NCBI GenBank assembly: GCA_025360715.1
Contig: JANYBS010000007.1
Location: forward strand, 1 to 38,649
Reading direction: 5' to 3'
From: Candidatus Eiseniibacteriota bacterium
Lineage (GTDB): Bacteria; Eisenbacteria; RBG-16-71-46
Length of the DNA: 38,649 bases
The notes below the pieces were generated by a model. The model saw nothing but the letters and a program-made list of their open reading frames with translations, had not been told where the DNA came from and made no database searches. Below are positions 1 through 8,896 of this stretch, in pieces (position 1 is the first letter of the stretch; every line of letters begins with the position of its first letter). A program made the position numbers and the translations under genes.

Positions 1-145
1 GCGAGCCGAGTCCTCCCGTCGCTTGCCGCGGGCAGCCACACAGTGCCCATAGCGTCTACCGAATCGCTCGCGCCTGGGGTGTACATGGCCCGGATACGAG
101 CCGGCTCCCCGCTCGCTCAATCGCGCGTGATCGTGATCCGCTGAA

Positions 146-2524
146 CTACCGCGCCAGCCAGCATTCGAGCAGCGCTCGCGTCGCGTCTTTGGCCGGAATC
201 TCGCGGGGCGCTTTGATGGTGTCCCAGTCCTGCTGTTGCGCGGGGTTCAATACCGGCAGGCCCACGCACGCGGGGCAGCCGGTGCCGCACGGGCAGCCGA
301 CCAGGTGCGCGAGCGCGGCCTCGGTGAGTTCGTCCAGCCGCGCATAGCCCTGCTCGGCGAAGCCCAGTCCGCCCGGGTAGCGGTCGAACAGGAACAGCGA
401 AGGCCTGCCCAGATTGCTGGAGTCGAGCGTGCCTTGCAGGTCCATGCGGTCGCACATCGCCAGCATAGGCAGCAGTTGCACGAACAGATTGCGCACGCCC
501 GAGAGGGCCTCCCACGGGTTGTGGCCATGCTTGGCGAGGTCGCGCCACGCTTCTTCGCAAGGTGCGAACCACAGGCCGCTCGTATCGAGTGTGAGCCGCG
601 GCAGCGCGAGCGGGTGGTAGCCGATCGCATCGAGTGAACGGTAGCGGACCTTCTTGAACGCGATCGTCTGCCACGAGTACGTGAGCTCCCCGAAACTCAC
701 ATGCTCGCCGCGCCAGGTCTTGTTCTGCAGTTCGCCGCGCACGCGAACGTTCGAGTCCAGCACGGGCTGAGTGTAGTAATCCACCTCGCGGGGCTCGACG
801 GTGGCGATCTTCTGCTCCAGATCGAGCTTGCGCACCCAGTGACTCACGCCGTCATGCAGGTAGATGGCGTCGGGGTAGACGAGTTCCAGACCGCTGATCG
901 CGTCGACGGTGCCGATCACCGCGTTTCCCTTACTTCCGTCCACGATGGTGTACGTGTCATCGCCCATGCTGCGCAGCGACACCTTGGCGCCGGGGAAATC
1001 CGTCTTGGCCCAGTACGCGCGATCGTCGATCACGCGCGTCTCGCCTGCCTCTTCAAGCGCCGCGAGCACGTCGCGCGTCTGCGGGCCGAACGCCGCTTCG
1101 TCGTCCGGCCCGAGCGGCATCTCGTACGCCGCGCACGCCAGCTGCTGCGCCAATATGTAGGGATTGTGCGGATCGATGCAGGCGGCCTCGGCCGAGCGCC
1201 CGAAGAAGAACTCGGGCTTGCGCATAAGGTACTGATCGACCGTGTCGTTGTAGGCCACCAGCACCACCACGCTCGGGCTGCCGCTGCGGCCGGCGCGCCC
1301 CGCTTGCTGCCAGATGCTGGCTAGCGTTGGCGCCGCGCCGATCAAGATGGCGGCGTCGAGCCCGCCCACGTCGATGCCCAGCTCGAGCGCATTGGTGCTC
1401 ACCACGCCGCGCAGCTCACCCGAGAAAAGAGCTTTCTCGATCGCGCGGCGCTCCTCGGGGAGGTAACCCCCACGATAGGGGCGTATGCGTTCATGCAGTT
1501 TGTCGCCGCCACGGCGCCCCGAGCGCTGCAGCTCATCGTGCGCGTAGCGGTAGACCAGCTCGGCCGACACGCGCGACTTGGTGAACACGATCGCCTGCGC
1601 GCCGCGCTGCAACAGGCCGGCGAAGATCGCGCAGCCCTCCACGTTGGAGCTGCGGCGCTCCACATGTGTCTCGTCGCGATACGGCGGGTTCCAGAACACG
1701 AAGTGCTTCTCGCCGCGCGGCGCGCCGTCGTCGTCGACCACCGCCACTTCGCGGCCGATCAGCGAGCCGGCCAGCTCGCCGGGGTTGCGGATGGTGGCAC
1801 TGCAGAGCACGTACTTGAAGTCGCCGCCGTAGTGGCGCACCAGGCGTTCCAGGCGCCGCAGCACATTGGCCACGTGGCTGCCGAAGATGCCGCGGTAGGC
1901 GTGCATCTCGTCGATCACCACATAGCGAAGATTGCGCAGGAATCGCGACCACTTCGCGTGCTGCGGCAGGATCCCTGCGTGCAGCATGTCGGGATTCGAG
2001 AGGATCACATTGGCACTCTCGCGCAGTTTCTTGCGAGTGCTCGCGGCGGTGTCGCCGTCGTACACGCCGGCGTTGAGCACGTGCGAGAGTCCCAGGTCAC
2101 TCGCCGCCAGGCGCGTGAGGCTCTTGAGCTGGTCCTGTGCCAGCGCCTTGGTCGGGAACAGGTAGAGCGCCGTGGCATCGGGCTCCTCGAGGATGCGCTC
2201 GAGTGCGGGCAGGTGGAAGCACAGGCTCTTGCCGCTCGCGGTACCGGTGACGACCACCGTGTCCTGCCCGGCGCGCAGCGCCTCGATCGCGCGCACCTGA
2301 TGCGTATAGAGCTGCGCGATCCCGAGCGAGGCCAAGCCATTGGTGATGGGCTCGGGCAGCGGCGGATACAGTTCACCGAAGCGCGCCGGACGGGCCGGCA
2401 GCGTCTCCCAATGCGCCACGGCACCCCGGTTGTCGCGCTTGCGCGCGAATTCCGCGAGCCAGCGAGCCAGATCGTGATCGTCGGGCGAGTCGTCATCAAG
2501 GAAGTGCGTGGGCTGGGCTTGCAT
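146..2524 (-). CDS. DEAH-box DNA helicase with C-terminal zinc-binding DUF1998 (MrfA/YprA-like)
   Basis: This predicted superfamily 2 helicase of about 792 residues matches the MrfA/YprA family. MrfA in Bacillus subtilis works in mitomycin C lesion repair; the role here is inferred from family. Visible motifs are a Q-like element (YTHQVRAIEAL, about 73-83), Walker A GTASGKS (94-100), DEMH (205-208), SAT (242-244), and motifs V/VI (ALELGIDVGG; QQAGRAGRSG). The C-terminus has a four-Cys cluster (CPCGTGCPAC), typical of the DUF1998/MZB zinc site. I chose the ATG at 2524 (MQAQPTHF). The open frame continues to 2611, but those extra residues look non-coding and would run through an A/T-rich patch (about 2584-2591) that could hold the promoter. 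The gene lies 167 bases downstream of the envelope-protein run and is probably transcribed separately. Confidence 0.9.
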   Translation of the reverse strand: MQAQPTHFLDDDSPDDHDLARWLAEFARKRDNRGAVAHWETLPARPARFGELYPPLPEPITNGLASLGIAQLYTHQVRAIEALRAGQDTVVVTGTASGKSLCFHLPALERILEEPDATALYLFPTKALAQDQLKSLTRLAASDLGLSHVLNAGVYDGDTAASTRKKLRESANVILSNPDMLHAGILPQHAKWSRFLRNLRYVVIDEMHAYRGIFGSHVANVLRRLERLVRHYGGDFKYVLCSATIRNPGELAGSLIGREVAVVDDDGAPRGEKHFVFWNPPYRDETHVERRSSNVEGCAIFAGLLQRGAQAIVFTKSRVSAELVYRYAHDELQRSGRRGGDKLHERIRPYRGGYLPEERRAIEKALFSGELRGVVSTNALELGIDVGGLDAAILIGAAPTLASIWQQAGRAGRSGSPSVVVLVAYNDTVDQYLMRKPEFFFGRSAEAACIDPHNPYILAQQLACAAYEMPLGPDDEAAFGPQTRDVLAALEEAGETRVIDDRAYWAKTDFPGAKVSLRSMGDDTYTIVDGSKGNAVIGTVDAISGLELVYPDAIYLHDGVSHWVRKLDLEQKIATVEPREVDYYTQPVLDSNVRVRGELQNKTWRGEHVSFGELTYSWQTIAFKKVRYRSLDAIGYHPLALPRLTLDTSGLWFAPCEEAWRDLAKHGHNPWEALSGVRNLFVQLLPMLAMCDRMDLQGTLDSSNLGRPSLFLFDRYPGGLGFAEQGYARLDELTEAALAHLVGCPCGTGCPACVGLPVLNPAQQQDWDTIKAPREIPAKDATRALLECWLAR

Positions 2525-2656
2525 CGTGCGCTCGCATGCGCCGGGCGTGACGCGGCGCGATCCGGTGTGGTCGCCATGGGGTGGATATACTGCACACATG
2601 AGCAGTAACACGCGCGGGGCGCGGCGGCCACAGGAATATCGGGAGCCTTGCGGTGA

Positions 2657-2671
2657 CCGCGCCTGGCGCGG
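2657..2671 (-). terminator. GC-rich hairpin downstream of the envelope-protein run
   Basis: CCGCGCC-T-GGCGCGG is a perfect inverted repeat just past the stop at 2692. There is no T-run after it on the minus strand. It may be a weak or factor-dependent terminator between the four-gene run and the helicase, or only a chance GC-rich palindrome. Confidence 0.25.
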
Positions 2672-2691
2672 CTGGGCGCCGGGCGGGCGAG

Positions 2692-3762
2692 CTACTCCAG
2701 ATTACGGTTCGTGGGCTCGAAACCCGCGATCACCCAGTCGCCATCGCGGGGCTCGAACGTGACCCGGTAGGCCTCGTTCTGCCCGCGGAAGAACACCATC
2801 TGCGACGCGGTCTCGCCGGTCGCCGGCGCCACGCGCCAGCGGCCTTTGCCCGGCGACTGCCAGTCGAAGCGCCTCGCGAAATCGATCAAGGGAGTCTCGG
2901 CCACGAGCGGCATCGCGCGTTCGCGGTCGTTGGCTACCAGCGCCCCGATGAACGCCGTGAATGTGGAATAAGGCGAAGGCACCGCGCGGTCATCGAGCCG
3001 CGTGAAGCCCGCATCGCTCCAGCGAAAGCGCCGCGCGCGATACACGTGCGGACACGTGGGGCACTCGTCGAAGTAAGCGGCCGGATGGAACGTGCGCGTC
3101 TGCAGTTCCGCCGACGAATCGTTCGATGCGAACTCGCCCGAGCCTGTGCCGCCCAGCGAGTCGGCGCCCAGGGACTGCAGCAGGTCCCAGCGGCCATGCA
3201 CGTAGCGCCAGACCGTGACCTGCGGCTGCTGCCCGCCGCCCACGCGCTTGCCCCAGAGCACTGCCGTCTGCGAGGAATCCTGCGGCGTGTCGTCGTGTGC
3301 GAACGCGTGCGTGGCCACGTCGGTCAGGTGCAGTCCGCGCGACTCGATCGCCTGCAGGCGCAAGCCGTCCTTCTGGTGCCAGTACAGGTACGGGTACGAG
3401 GGCCCCTCGGGATCGCTGCGAGAGAACATGTTCACCACGGTCGCGCGCGCATTGCCCGCCGCCTCGGCGCCGATGCCGAGCGAATCCAGCACGCCGCGCG
3501 CGCGATCGGGCCACGGGCCATTGGGCCGCAGCGTCAGCGCCTGCACCACGAGCCGTGAGCTCTTCTCGGCCGCTTCGTCGTTCATGCCGCTCTCCCAGCG
3601 ATCGGTCGCCTCGCGCGCGAGCACCGCGAACGAATCCGCAGGCGCGTGCATCGACGAATCTGCCGACGCCGGCACCAGTTCGGTGCGCCGCGTGCAGCCG
3701 GCCGCAGCGCACGCGGCGGCCAACAGCACGAGCCGCGCGAACCCGGGGGAACGAAGGGACAT
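2692..3762 (-). CDS. Predicted lipoprotein of unknown function, paralogue of the next gene upstream
   Basis: This 356-residue protein begins MSLRSPGFARLVLLAAAC and has a lipobox-like AAGC at about residues 20-23, so it is probably a lipoprotein. I do not recognise the family. It shares its layout with the product of 3762..4955: a YLYW motif followed by LRLQ (LRMQ in the other), a middle region describing graded quantities, and a closing DGDWVI (DGRWVI in the other). The sequences are clearly diverged, so the duplication is old. The start at 3762 shares one base with the upstream stop (TGATG), which favours translational coupling. A longer frame to 3984 exists but would overlap the neighbour and precede the signal sequence. 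Probably the last gene of the 8678-2692 transcription unit. Confidence 0.75.
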   Translation of the reverse strand: MSLRSPGFARLVLLAAACAAAGCTRRTELVPASADSSMHAPADSFAVLAREATDRWESGMNDEAAEKSSRLVVQALTLRPNGPWPDRARGVLDSLGIGAEAAGNARATVVNMFSRSDPEGPSYPYLYWHQKDGLRLQAIESRGLHLTDVATHAFAHDDTPQDSSQTAVLWGKRVGGGQQPQVTVWRYVHGRWDLLQSLGADSLGGTGSGEFASNDSSAELQTRTFHPAAYFDECPTCPHVYRARRFRWSDAGFTRLDDRAVPSPYSTFTAFIGALVANDRERAMPLVAETPLIDFARRFDWQSPGKGRWRVAPATGETASQMVFFRGQNEAYRVTFEPRDGDWVIAGFEPTNRNLE

Positions 3763-4955
3763 CACTTGCGCATGCCTCGCAGGGAGTCGGGCAACGACAG
3801 CCCGGGGGTGCCGTGTGGTGGCGGCGGCGCCGAAGCCTGCACCGCGATCCAGTCGCGAATCACCCAGCGGCCATCCTGGATATAGAAGTGGAAGATGTAC
3901 TTCTTGGTGGCGAGCGGCGTGCGGATCTTGACTTCGTACCACTGCGGCCATGGCTGGCCCTCTTCGCCATACTCGATCGTCCACGCGCCGGGCCCACGCG
4001 CCTTGTCCCAGCCGTTGGCCAGCGCATCGAGCATGCGCTCGGGCTTCATGAGCAGGCGCTTCGCGCTCTCGCGGTCGCCACGCTGCAGCATGAGAGCGAA
4101 CATGCGCAGCGCCGACGTCGCCGACGGCACGGGCCGCGCATCGTGTAGCACGAAGCCCTCGTTCGATTCGGTGTACAGGTACTCCGCCAGCAGTTGCGGC
4201 ACGTCATTCGGCACTCGCAGGAATGAATCCGCCTCGGCGCGGTCGAATACCACCAACTCAGGCTGGCCGTCACCGTTCACATCCATGAGGTCGGCCTGGG
4301 CGTGACCGCTCATCCGCGGACCGTGGCCTTCGTAGTCGATCAGGTTCCAGAACGTGCCGTCGGCACTCATGCGGAAGAGCCGAAAGCCCACCGAGTCCGG
4401 CTGCGTGAGCCGCGTGAACAACAACCCGGCCGAGTACGGCGAGCCGTTACGCCCACTCCACCACGAATGCAGCCGCGGATGCTGGGTGCGCGGAAAACTT
4501 GTGCCCTGCATGCGCAAGTCGGGGCCGCGGTACCAATAGAGGTAACCGATCGCATCGCTCTTGGGCCGATAGGGATTACGCACGAGCATGAACACGATTG
4601 CCGGCAGGTTGGGGTCGTTCGTGACTTCCACATCGAGACCGAGCGAATCGAGCGTCGGCTCGATCGCCACCGCCTGCAGCATGTGCTGGCGGCCGAGCGA
4701 GCGCAGCAGCCGCCGGCCGGCTTCGGCGCACATCTCAAAAGCTTCGTAGTTCGGGCCATTCGCGCTGTCGCCGCGCTGGCTCTGGAACCTGACCTTGGCC
4801 TGCGCGGCAAGCGCCCACAACGTGTCGTTGGCGGGCGTCCACGGCTTGACGGTCTGCGCGCACGCGGGCAAAACAGCCCACGTGCTGACCAGCATGACGA
4901 GCGCGAGCAGAAGCGCGAACAGCGACGGGTGCTGAGGGGTCTTGAGAGTCATCAT
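3762..4955 (-). CDS. Secreted protein of unknown function with an FG-GAP-like Ca-binding loop
   Basis: This 397-residue protein has an N-terminal signal peptide (MMTLKTPQHP then a hydrophobic stretch ending in ACAQT). The middle contains DLMDVNGDGQPELVVFD, which resembles the DxNxDGxxE calcium loop of FG-GAP/VCBS repeats. The C-terminus ends in a compact domain with FHFYIQDGRWVIRDW. I do not recognise the family. It is a diverged paralogue of 2692..3762, with a shared YLYW core and DGxWVI ending, and is translationally coupled to it. Adjacent ATGs lie at 4955 and 4952. The upstream Shine-Dalgarno match (GAAGAA) is weak, and 76 bases separate the gene from 5032..6288, so coupling to that gene is less certain. 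Confidence 0.72.
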   Translation of the reverse strand: MMTLKTPQHPSLFALLLALVMLVSTWAVLPACAQTVKPWTPANDTLWALAAQAKVRFQSQRGDSANGPNYEAFEMCAEAGRRLLRSLGRQHMLQAVAIEPTLDSLGLDVEVTNDPNLPAIVFMLVRNPYRPKSDAIGYLYWYRGPDLRMQGTSFPRTQHPRLHSWWSGRNGSPYSAGLLFTRLTQPDSVGFRLFRMSADGTFWNLIDYEGHGPRMSGHAQADLMDVNGDGQPELVVFDRAEADSFLRVPNDVPQLLAEYLYTESNEGFVLHDARPVPSATSALRMFALMLQRGDRESAKRLLMKPERMLDALANGWDKARGPGAWTIEYGEEGQPWPQWYEVKIRTPLATKKYIFHFYIQDGRWVIRDWIAVQASAPPPPHGTPGLSLPDSLRGMRK

Positions 4956-5031
4956 CGGTGATTCTTCAGGCCTCGCCCCGGTCGGGGTCAAGCGCGAATC
5001 GGCGTGGGGTGGGAATCGTGACGGCTGCTTG

Positions 5032-6288
5032 TCATCTGCGGCGCGCGAACCGGGGCGATGCAACGGGCGCGGCCGGGAGCCGATAGTAGTACACCGTCAT
5101 GAGCGGCGGCTTCACAGCCGGCGATGAGAAGGCGATCGTACTCAGCGCGCGCAGCAGGAATCCCTGGCCCACATTGCGGCGCGCCATCTGTTCCACGAAG
5201 GACGTGAGCGTGTCCGAGCGGAAGACCACATGCAATGGGTCGGCGTCCGCATGTCCGAACGCGAGCCCGCCTCCGATGTTGGGATACGGCGGACCCGGAA
5301 AGATGAAGTTGCAAGCGAGCCACGTGTTCTGTGCGGACCACAGCGCGGGTTGCGCGGCCTCGGTGACAGTGGCCGAGTTCACCGTCAGCCACAGCTCGGC
5401 TCTCACGCCAGCCAGCCGCAACGTGTCGCGTGTCCCCGAGATGGACCAGCGGATCCCCGAGTTGTAGATGGAGCCCGCCGTCAGCGTGGCACTCGTGCAC
5501 TGCTGCGGCGCGTTGCGCGTATTCTGGACGCCGCCATAGTCCTGGGTATTCACGGTGAACGAATCGACCGGCGTGCTTTCGGGTAGCACCTGATACTGCG
5601 CGACCGGGCCCTGCAGTACCTCACCCGTCGCCACGTTCAGGCCATCCACCGCCCAGTACACTGTTGCGCCGAGCGGCCACGGGTGGCGCGGCGAGAAGCT
5701 CAGGAACGGCGTGTGCGCGACCGGCAGGATACTGCGGTTCGTGACGGCGTTCACATCCGTCGACGCATACACATCGTACTGGATGCCGGTGACGGGCGGG
5801 CCATTGCCGCTCCACGCGACCGACGAGAACGGCCCTTCCAGCTTCGACGGCGCCGGATAGTCGTACCGGATCCGCCGCAGGCCGTTTGTGGTGAACTGCC
5901 AGAAGTAGGTGTTCCCGAGCAACGTGCCATCCTGCGCCTGGATGCGCGGTGAGAACTCCACGGTGTAGGTGCGACTCAGGTCCAGGAGTGTTCGCGGAAT
6001 CACGCGGATGCGGCGCGTGATGCCTTCGTAGACCACATCCATCGGGATGCGGCGGGTGTCGACCTTGAGGAACACGGTCGTGGAGTCGACTGTCTTGGCC
6101 ACGAGCGGCCGGTCGAAGCGCGCCCAGATCTCGGTGTCATAGATCGTGCGCGGCGAACGCGCGGGCGGTGAGACCTCTTGCACCAGAGGTCCCATCTGCA
6201 CGGCCGGCGGAGTCGGCGAATGCTTCGACGCGCACGCAAGCGGCAGCAACGCCAGCGTGGCGAGCGCGAGTACTCCGAGGCGCCGCAT
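5032..6288 (-). CDS. Lipoprotein with Big_5-like Ig domain and C-terminal DNRLRE-like domain
   Basis: About 418 residues. The N-terminus MRRLGVLALATLALLPLAC looks like a lipoprotein signal with Cys19, although the lipobox is imperfect (P at -3). Residues about 40-135 fit a bacterial Ig-like Big_5 domain (ARFDRPL, VEFSPRIQAQDGTLL, WQFTT). The last third (LRLAGVRAELWLTVN, VGQGFLLRA, PLMTVYYYR) resembles the DNRLRE-type beta-sandwich found in secreted proteins. The role is probably surface or periplasmic carbohydrate or protein binding (inference). The upstream stop and this start overlap within GTGATG: ATG at 6288 gives TGATG, and GTG at 6291 is a possible alternative. This implies coupled translation with 6288..8678. 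Confidence 0.78.
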   Translation of the reverse strand: MRRLGVLALATLALLPLACASKHSPTPPAVQMGPLVQEVSPPARSPRTIYDTEIWARFDRPLVAKTVDSTTVFLKVDTRRIPMDVVYEGITRRIRVIPRTLLDLSRTYTVEFSPRIQAQDGTLLGNTYFWQFTTNGLRRIRYDYPAPSKLEGPFSSVAWSGNGPPVTGIQYDVYASTDVNAVTNRSILPVAHTPFLSFSPRHPWPLGATVYWAVDGLNVATGEVLQGPVAQYQVLPESTPVDSFTVNTQDYGGVQNTRNAPQQCTSATLTAGSIYNSGIRWSISGTRDTLRLAGVRAELWLTVNSATVTEAAQPALWSAQNTWLACNFIFPGPPYPNIGGGLAFGHADADPLHVVFRSDTLTSFVEQMARRNVGQGFLLRALSTIAFSSPAVKPPLMTVYYYRLPAAPVASPRFARRR

Positions 6289-8678
6289 CACCGGATCACC
6301 ACGAAACGCCCGACCTGATGGCCCATCGAGGAATCGATGGTGAACAGGTACACGCCCGAGACCACGTCCTGGCCATTTCGCGAGATCAGGTTCCAGCGCG
6401 CTTCGCCGTCGCCCTGCGCGCCATCGTGGTCCAGACTCTGCACCAGATCGCCCGCGAGCGTGTAGATACGGATCGTCGCACGAGCCTTGGGCAGGCCGAT
6501 GAAATCGATATGCCGGCCGAACGTGTCACCGGCGACCGGTGGGCGGTCCCACACCACACCGCCACGATAGGGATTCGGCACGACCGTCACCAAGCCCGCC
6601 TTCGCACGCGCCGTGTCGTGCGGCGTCACGAGCGAATCGAGGCTGCTCACGATCGGGCTTTCAAAGCGCTGCGTGAGTGTGAGTGCCGGAGACACCTTGA
6701 TGCTGCGCTCCGACACGGTGGTGACCACATAGATGTAGTCGAACCCGTTGTCGACTTCGCGGTCGATGAAGCGGTAGTGCCCCGCCGGATAGAGCTTCTG
6801 CCCGTAGAGCACTTTCAGATAGTCAATCGTCGTATCGGTGATGGCAGAGATCGGCGTCTGGCTCTGCAGCGTATCCAGTGCGAATGCCGCGATCTGCTGG
6901 AACTTCTCGGGGCCTGGCAAAAGGCCCTTCCGGCGCCAGTCGCTGAGCCGATAGACGTTGTAGCCGCTGAAGCGAGTGACGCCGCCGCCCGACGCGCCAC
7001 CGGCGATCGCCACCTCGGGCAGGTTGTCCCACTCCACGGCGATACCATGATCGGCCGCGAGCGCGCGATACGTGGGCGGCGGCGGCACCGACGCCGGATC
7101 GGTCCAGTACGCGTGCGTCTCCTTGCCGTCGAACCCGGTGCAGATGTCGCAGTCGGCATCGACCCAGCGCGGGTGCGCGGCATCGAGTGTGAGCGTGACC
7201 TCGGACGGCGAGGCCGGATACGGCTGTGTCGGGTACTGGCTGAAGCAGCCCTGCTCGATCTGGGTCGTGCCCGCGGACTTGGGCAGCGTGATCAGCGTCT
7301 CGTGCCCGGTCACGCCACTCACCGATTGCGAGGTGCGGTTGAGAAGCGTCGCTGTGGTGTCGGGATACAGATCGAGCCATGAACCGTGATGCAGGATCGC
7401 GGCCAGACCCATACTGGTGACCACCGAATCGGCGTTCTGGCCACAGACGAGCGCCAGGTCGAATGTGTAGCTGCGGCCTGGCTCCATGCGCGGGAAGGGC
7501 CCGCAGCTCACGAGCACCGCGTAGTCGTGCGGCGTCGTGTAATCGGGTGCGCCGGGGTAGGTGCCCACCATGGCCCTGTAGCGATCGGCGTCCACGAGCG
7601 GCAGGCCGCCCTGTCCCGGCGGCAGGTCGAGTGCGAACACCTTGTAGTCGAAATGGCTGTGCGAGGGCGCCGAGAGGAACGGCAACACGCGATTGTCGAT
7701 CTGATTCGTCTCGTACATCTGCGCGAGCGGATCGAGCGTGTGCGCGAGCGGGATCACGCCGAACGCCGGCAGGCCCGAGCGCGGGTTCGCGTCTTGTACC
7801 ACGGGCGCGATGCCGCTGAGCAGGCCGCTACACTGCTTGGAGTAGTACGCCGGCGGCGAGAGCGTGAGGTACCAATCATTGGTGAGCGCCAGACCATCGT
7901 TATAGGGAATGGACCACGGCCGGAACGAGATGATGTCATTCACATGCCCACCCGCGTCGCCATAAGCGCGCGAGTCCAGGTCCACGAGCAGGCCGATGCG
8001 GACATCACGAAGGGTCTGCGTGCCATGGTTGTGCACGACGAAGTGCAGGCCGGCGATGCGGTCGTAGCCGGGCTGCGACCACGCGTAGGCCTCTTGGTAG
8101 ACGTCCAAGCCCATGGCCTGGTGCGCTTCGCCGTTCGGAAAACTGTAGGCGAGCGCTTCGGGCTGGTCGTCGGCGTACTCGGCACCGAGCATCTGCGAGC
8201 TGGGAACGCCCAGGTCTTCGTCGATCTCGCCGTCGCCATCGTCGTCGCGGCCGTTCAGGCGCTCTTCATCGAACTTGCCGTCGCCGTCGTCGTCGAAGAA
8301 CCGCTGCGTCCCGGGCAGGCCGCCGTAAGCCGTACGCACATGATCGTCGGCCGATAGCGTAGGGCGCCACTCCAACAACGGGCCGCCACTCACTCGGTAC
8401 GTGCCGTCCTCACGCCGGGCGCCCACCCACAGGTCGGCGCTCTTCAGGCCCTGGTTACCGGATCCGCGCGGGTACTCGAACGACGGGTCGAACGAGCGGC
8501 CCACGTCCTCGAACGGGTTGCCGATAGCACCGATGTTCGTGATACGCATCGAGAACGCGCCCGCACTCAGGGTCGGACCCTTGTTCTCCACGTCGAGCAC
8601 CGCCCAGGCGCGGGTGGGAACCACCGCCAAGGCGAGCAGGCACAGCAGTATCCGAGGACGGAGCGAAGCGGAGCTCAG
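6288..8678 (-). CDS. Large secreted protein with Ca-binding loops and FlgD-like C-terminal sorting domain; CTG start proposed
   Basis: The mature protein is about 770 residues. After a signal peptide (SLRPRILLCLLALAVVPTRAWA) comes a beta-rich region with two DxDxDG loops, DDDGDGKFDEE (about 129-139) and DDDGDGEIDED (145-155), like EF-hand/thrombospondin-3 calcium sites. A later region (about 525-700) holds an FN3-like segment (FSGYNVYRLSDW). The last ~75 residues (ATIRIYTLAGDLVQSL, ISRNGQDVVSGVYLF, ending FVVIR) form a FlgD-like sorting domain. The frame is open to 8819, but that ATG lies upstream of a good promoter (8725-8753). The best start below it is CTG at 8678, with GGAG about 7 bases before. 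A single-base indel in the nearby AAAA run could instead join an ATG at 8695 (MLRRK). First gene of the envelope run. Function unknown; probably surface-exposed. Confidence 0.8.
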   Translation of the reverse strand: MSSASLRPRILLCLLALAVVPTRAWAVLDVENKGPTLSAGAFSMRITNIGAIGNPFEDVGRSFDPSFEYPRGSGNQGLKSADLWVGARREDGTYRVSGGPLLEWRPTLSADDHVRTAYGGLPGTQRFFDDDGDGKFDEERLNGRDDDGDGEIDEDLGVPSSQMLGAEYADDQPEALAYSFPNGEAHQAMGLDVYQEAYAWSQPGYDRIAGLHFVVHNHGTQTLRDVRIGLLVDLDSRAYGDAGGHVNDIISFRPWSIPYNDGLALTNDWYLTLSPPAYYSKQCSGLLSGIAPVVQDANPRSGLPAFGVIPLAHTLDPLAQMYETNQIDNRVLPFLSAPSHSHFDYKVFALDLPPGQGGLPLVDADRYRAMVGTYPGAPDYTTPHDYAVLVSCGPFPRMEPGRSYTFDLALVCGQNADSVVTSMGLAAILHHGSWLDLYPDTTATLLNRTSQSVSGVTGHETLITLPKSAGTTQIEQGCFSQYPTQPYPASPSEVTLTLDAAHPRWVDADCDICTGFDGKETHAYWTDPASVPPPPTYRALAADHGIAVEWDNLPEVAIAGGASGGGVTRFSGYNVYRLSDWRRKGLLPGPEKFQQIAAFALDTLQSQTPISAITDTTIDYLKVLYGQKLYPAGHYRFIDREVDNGFDYIYVVTTVSERSIKVSPALTLTQRFESPIVSSLDSLVTPHDTARAKAGLVTVVPNPYRGGVVWDRPPVAGDTFGRHIDFIGLPKARATIRIYTLAGDLVQSLDHDGAQGDGEARWNLISRNGQDVVSGVYLFTIDSSMGHQVGRFVVIR

Positions 8679-8724
8679 GGTTTTCTCCGAAGCATGAACA
8701 GGGGGTGTCGAAGCGTGGCCGCAG

Positions 8725-8753
8725 AGTCTAGGCACCACCACCGCCCACCGCAA
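8725..8753 (-). promoter_or_regulatory. Sigma70-like promoter of the 8678-2692 run
   Basis: On the minus strand, TTGCGG (8753-8748), 17 bases, then TAGACT (8730-8725). Transcription would start near 8718, about 40 bases before the CTG start at 8678. The position argues against the longer reading frame beginning at 8819. Confidence 0.6.
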
Positions 8754-8883
8754 TGCCGGAACGCGCAAGAGCGACGAGCGCGGAGAGCGGGCGACGGGCG
8801 AGGGGCGAGCGGCCAGCACCGGGCGCGGCCGGCAGCGGAGTGCAGCCGCGGCTTTTCCCCTCGCCTGCCGCGCGAGTGCGCTC

Positions 8884-8889
8884 TAGAGT
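8884..8889 (+). promoter_or_regulatory. -10 box TAGAGT immediately before an ATG (possible leaderless start)
   Basis: TAGAGT is followed by 7 bases and then the ATG of the NRDE gene at 8897, so transcription would begin at or next to the start codon. I see no convincing -35 box at 16-18 bases and no Shine-Dalgarno sequence. Confidence 0.4.
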
Positions 8890-8896
8890 GGCGCCC

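Noticed and set aside
1493-2608. 371-residue plus-strand frame opposite the helicase
   Set aside because: Antisense shadow caused by high-GC third codon positions. The minus-strand helicase has all its catalytic motifs.
2586-2762. TATACT, 6 bases, then ATG 2598 opening a 54-residue plus-strand frame
   Set aside because: The layout resembles the leaderless pattern, but there is no -35, no recognisable protein, and the frame runs antisense into the 2692 gene. The A/T patch more likely belongs to the helicase promoter.
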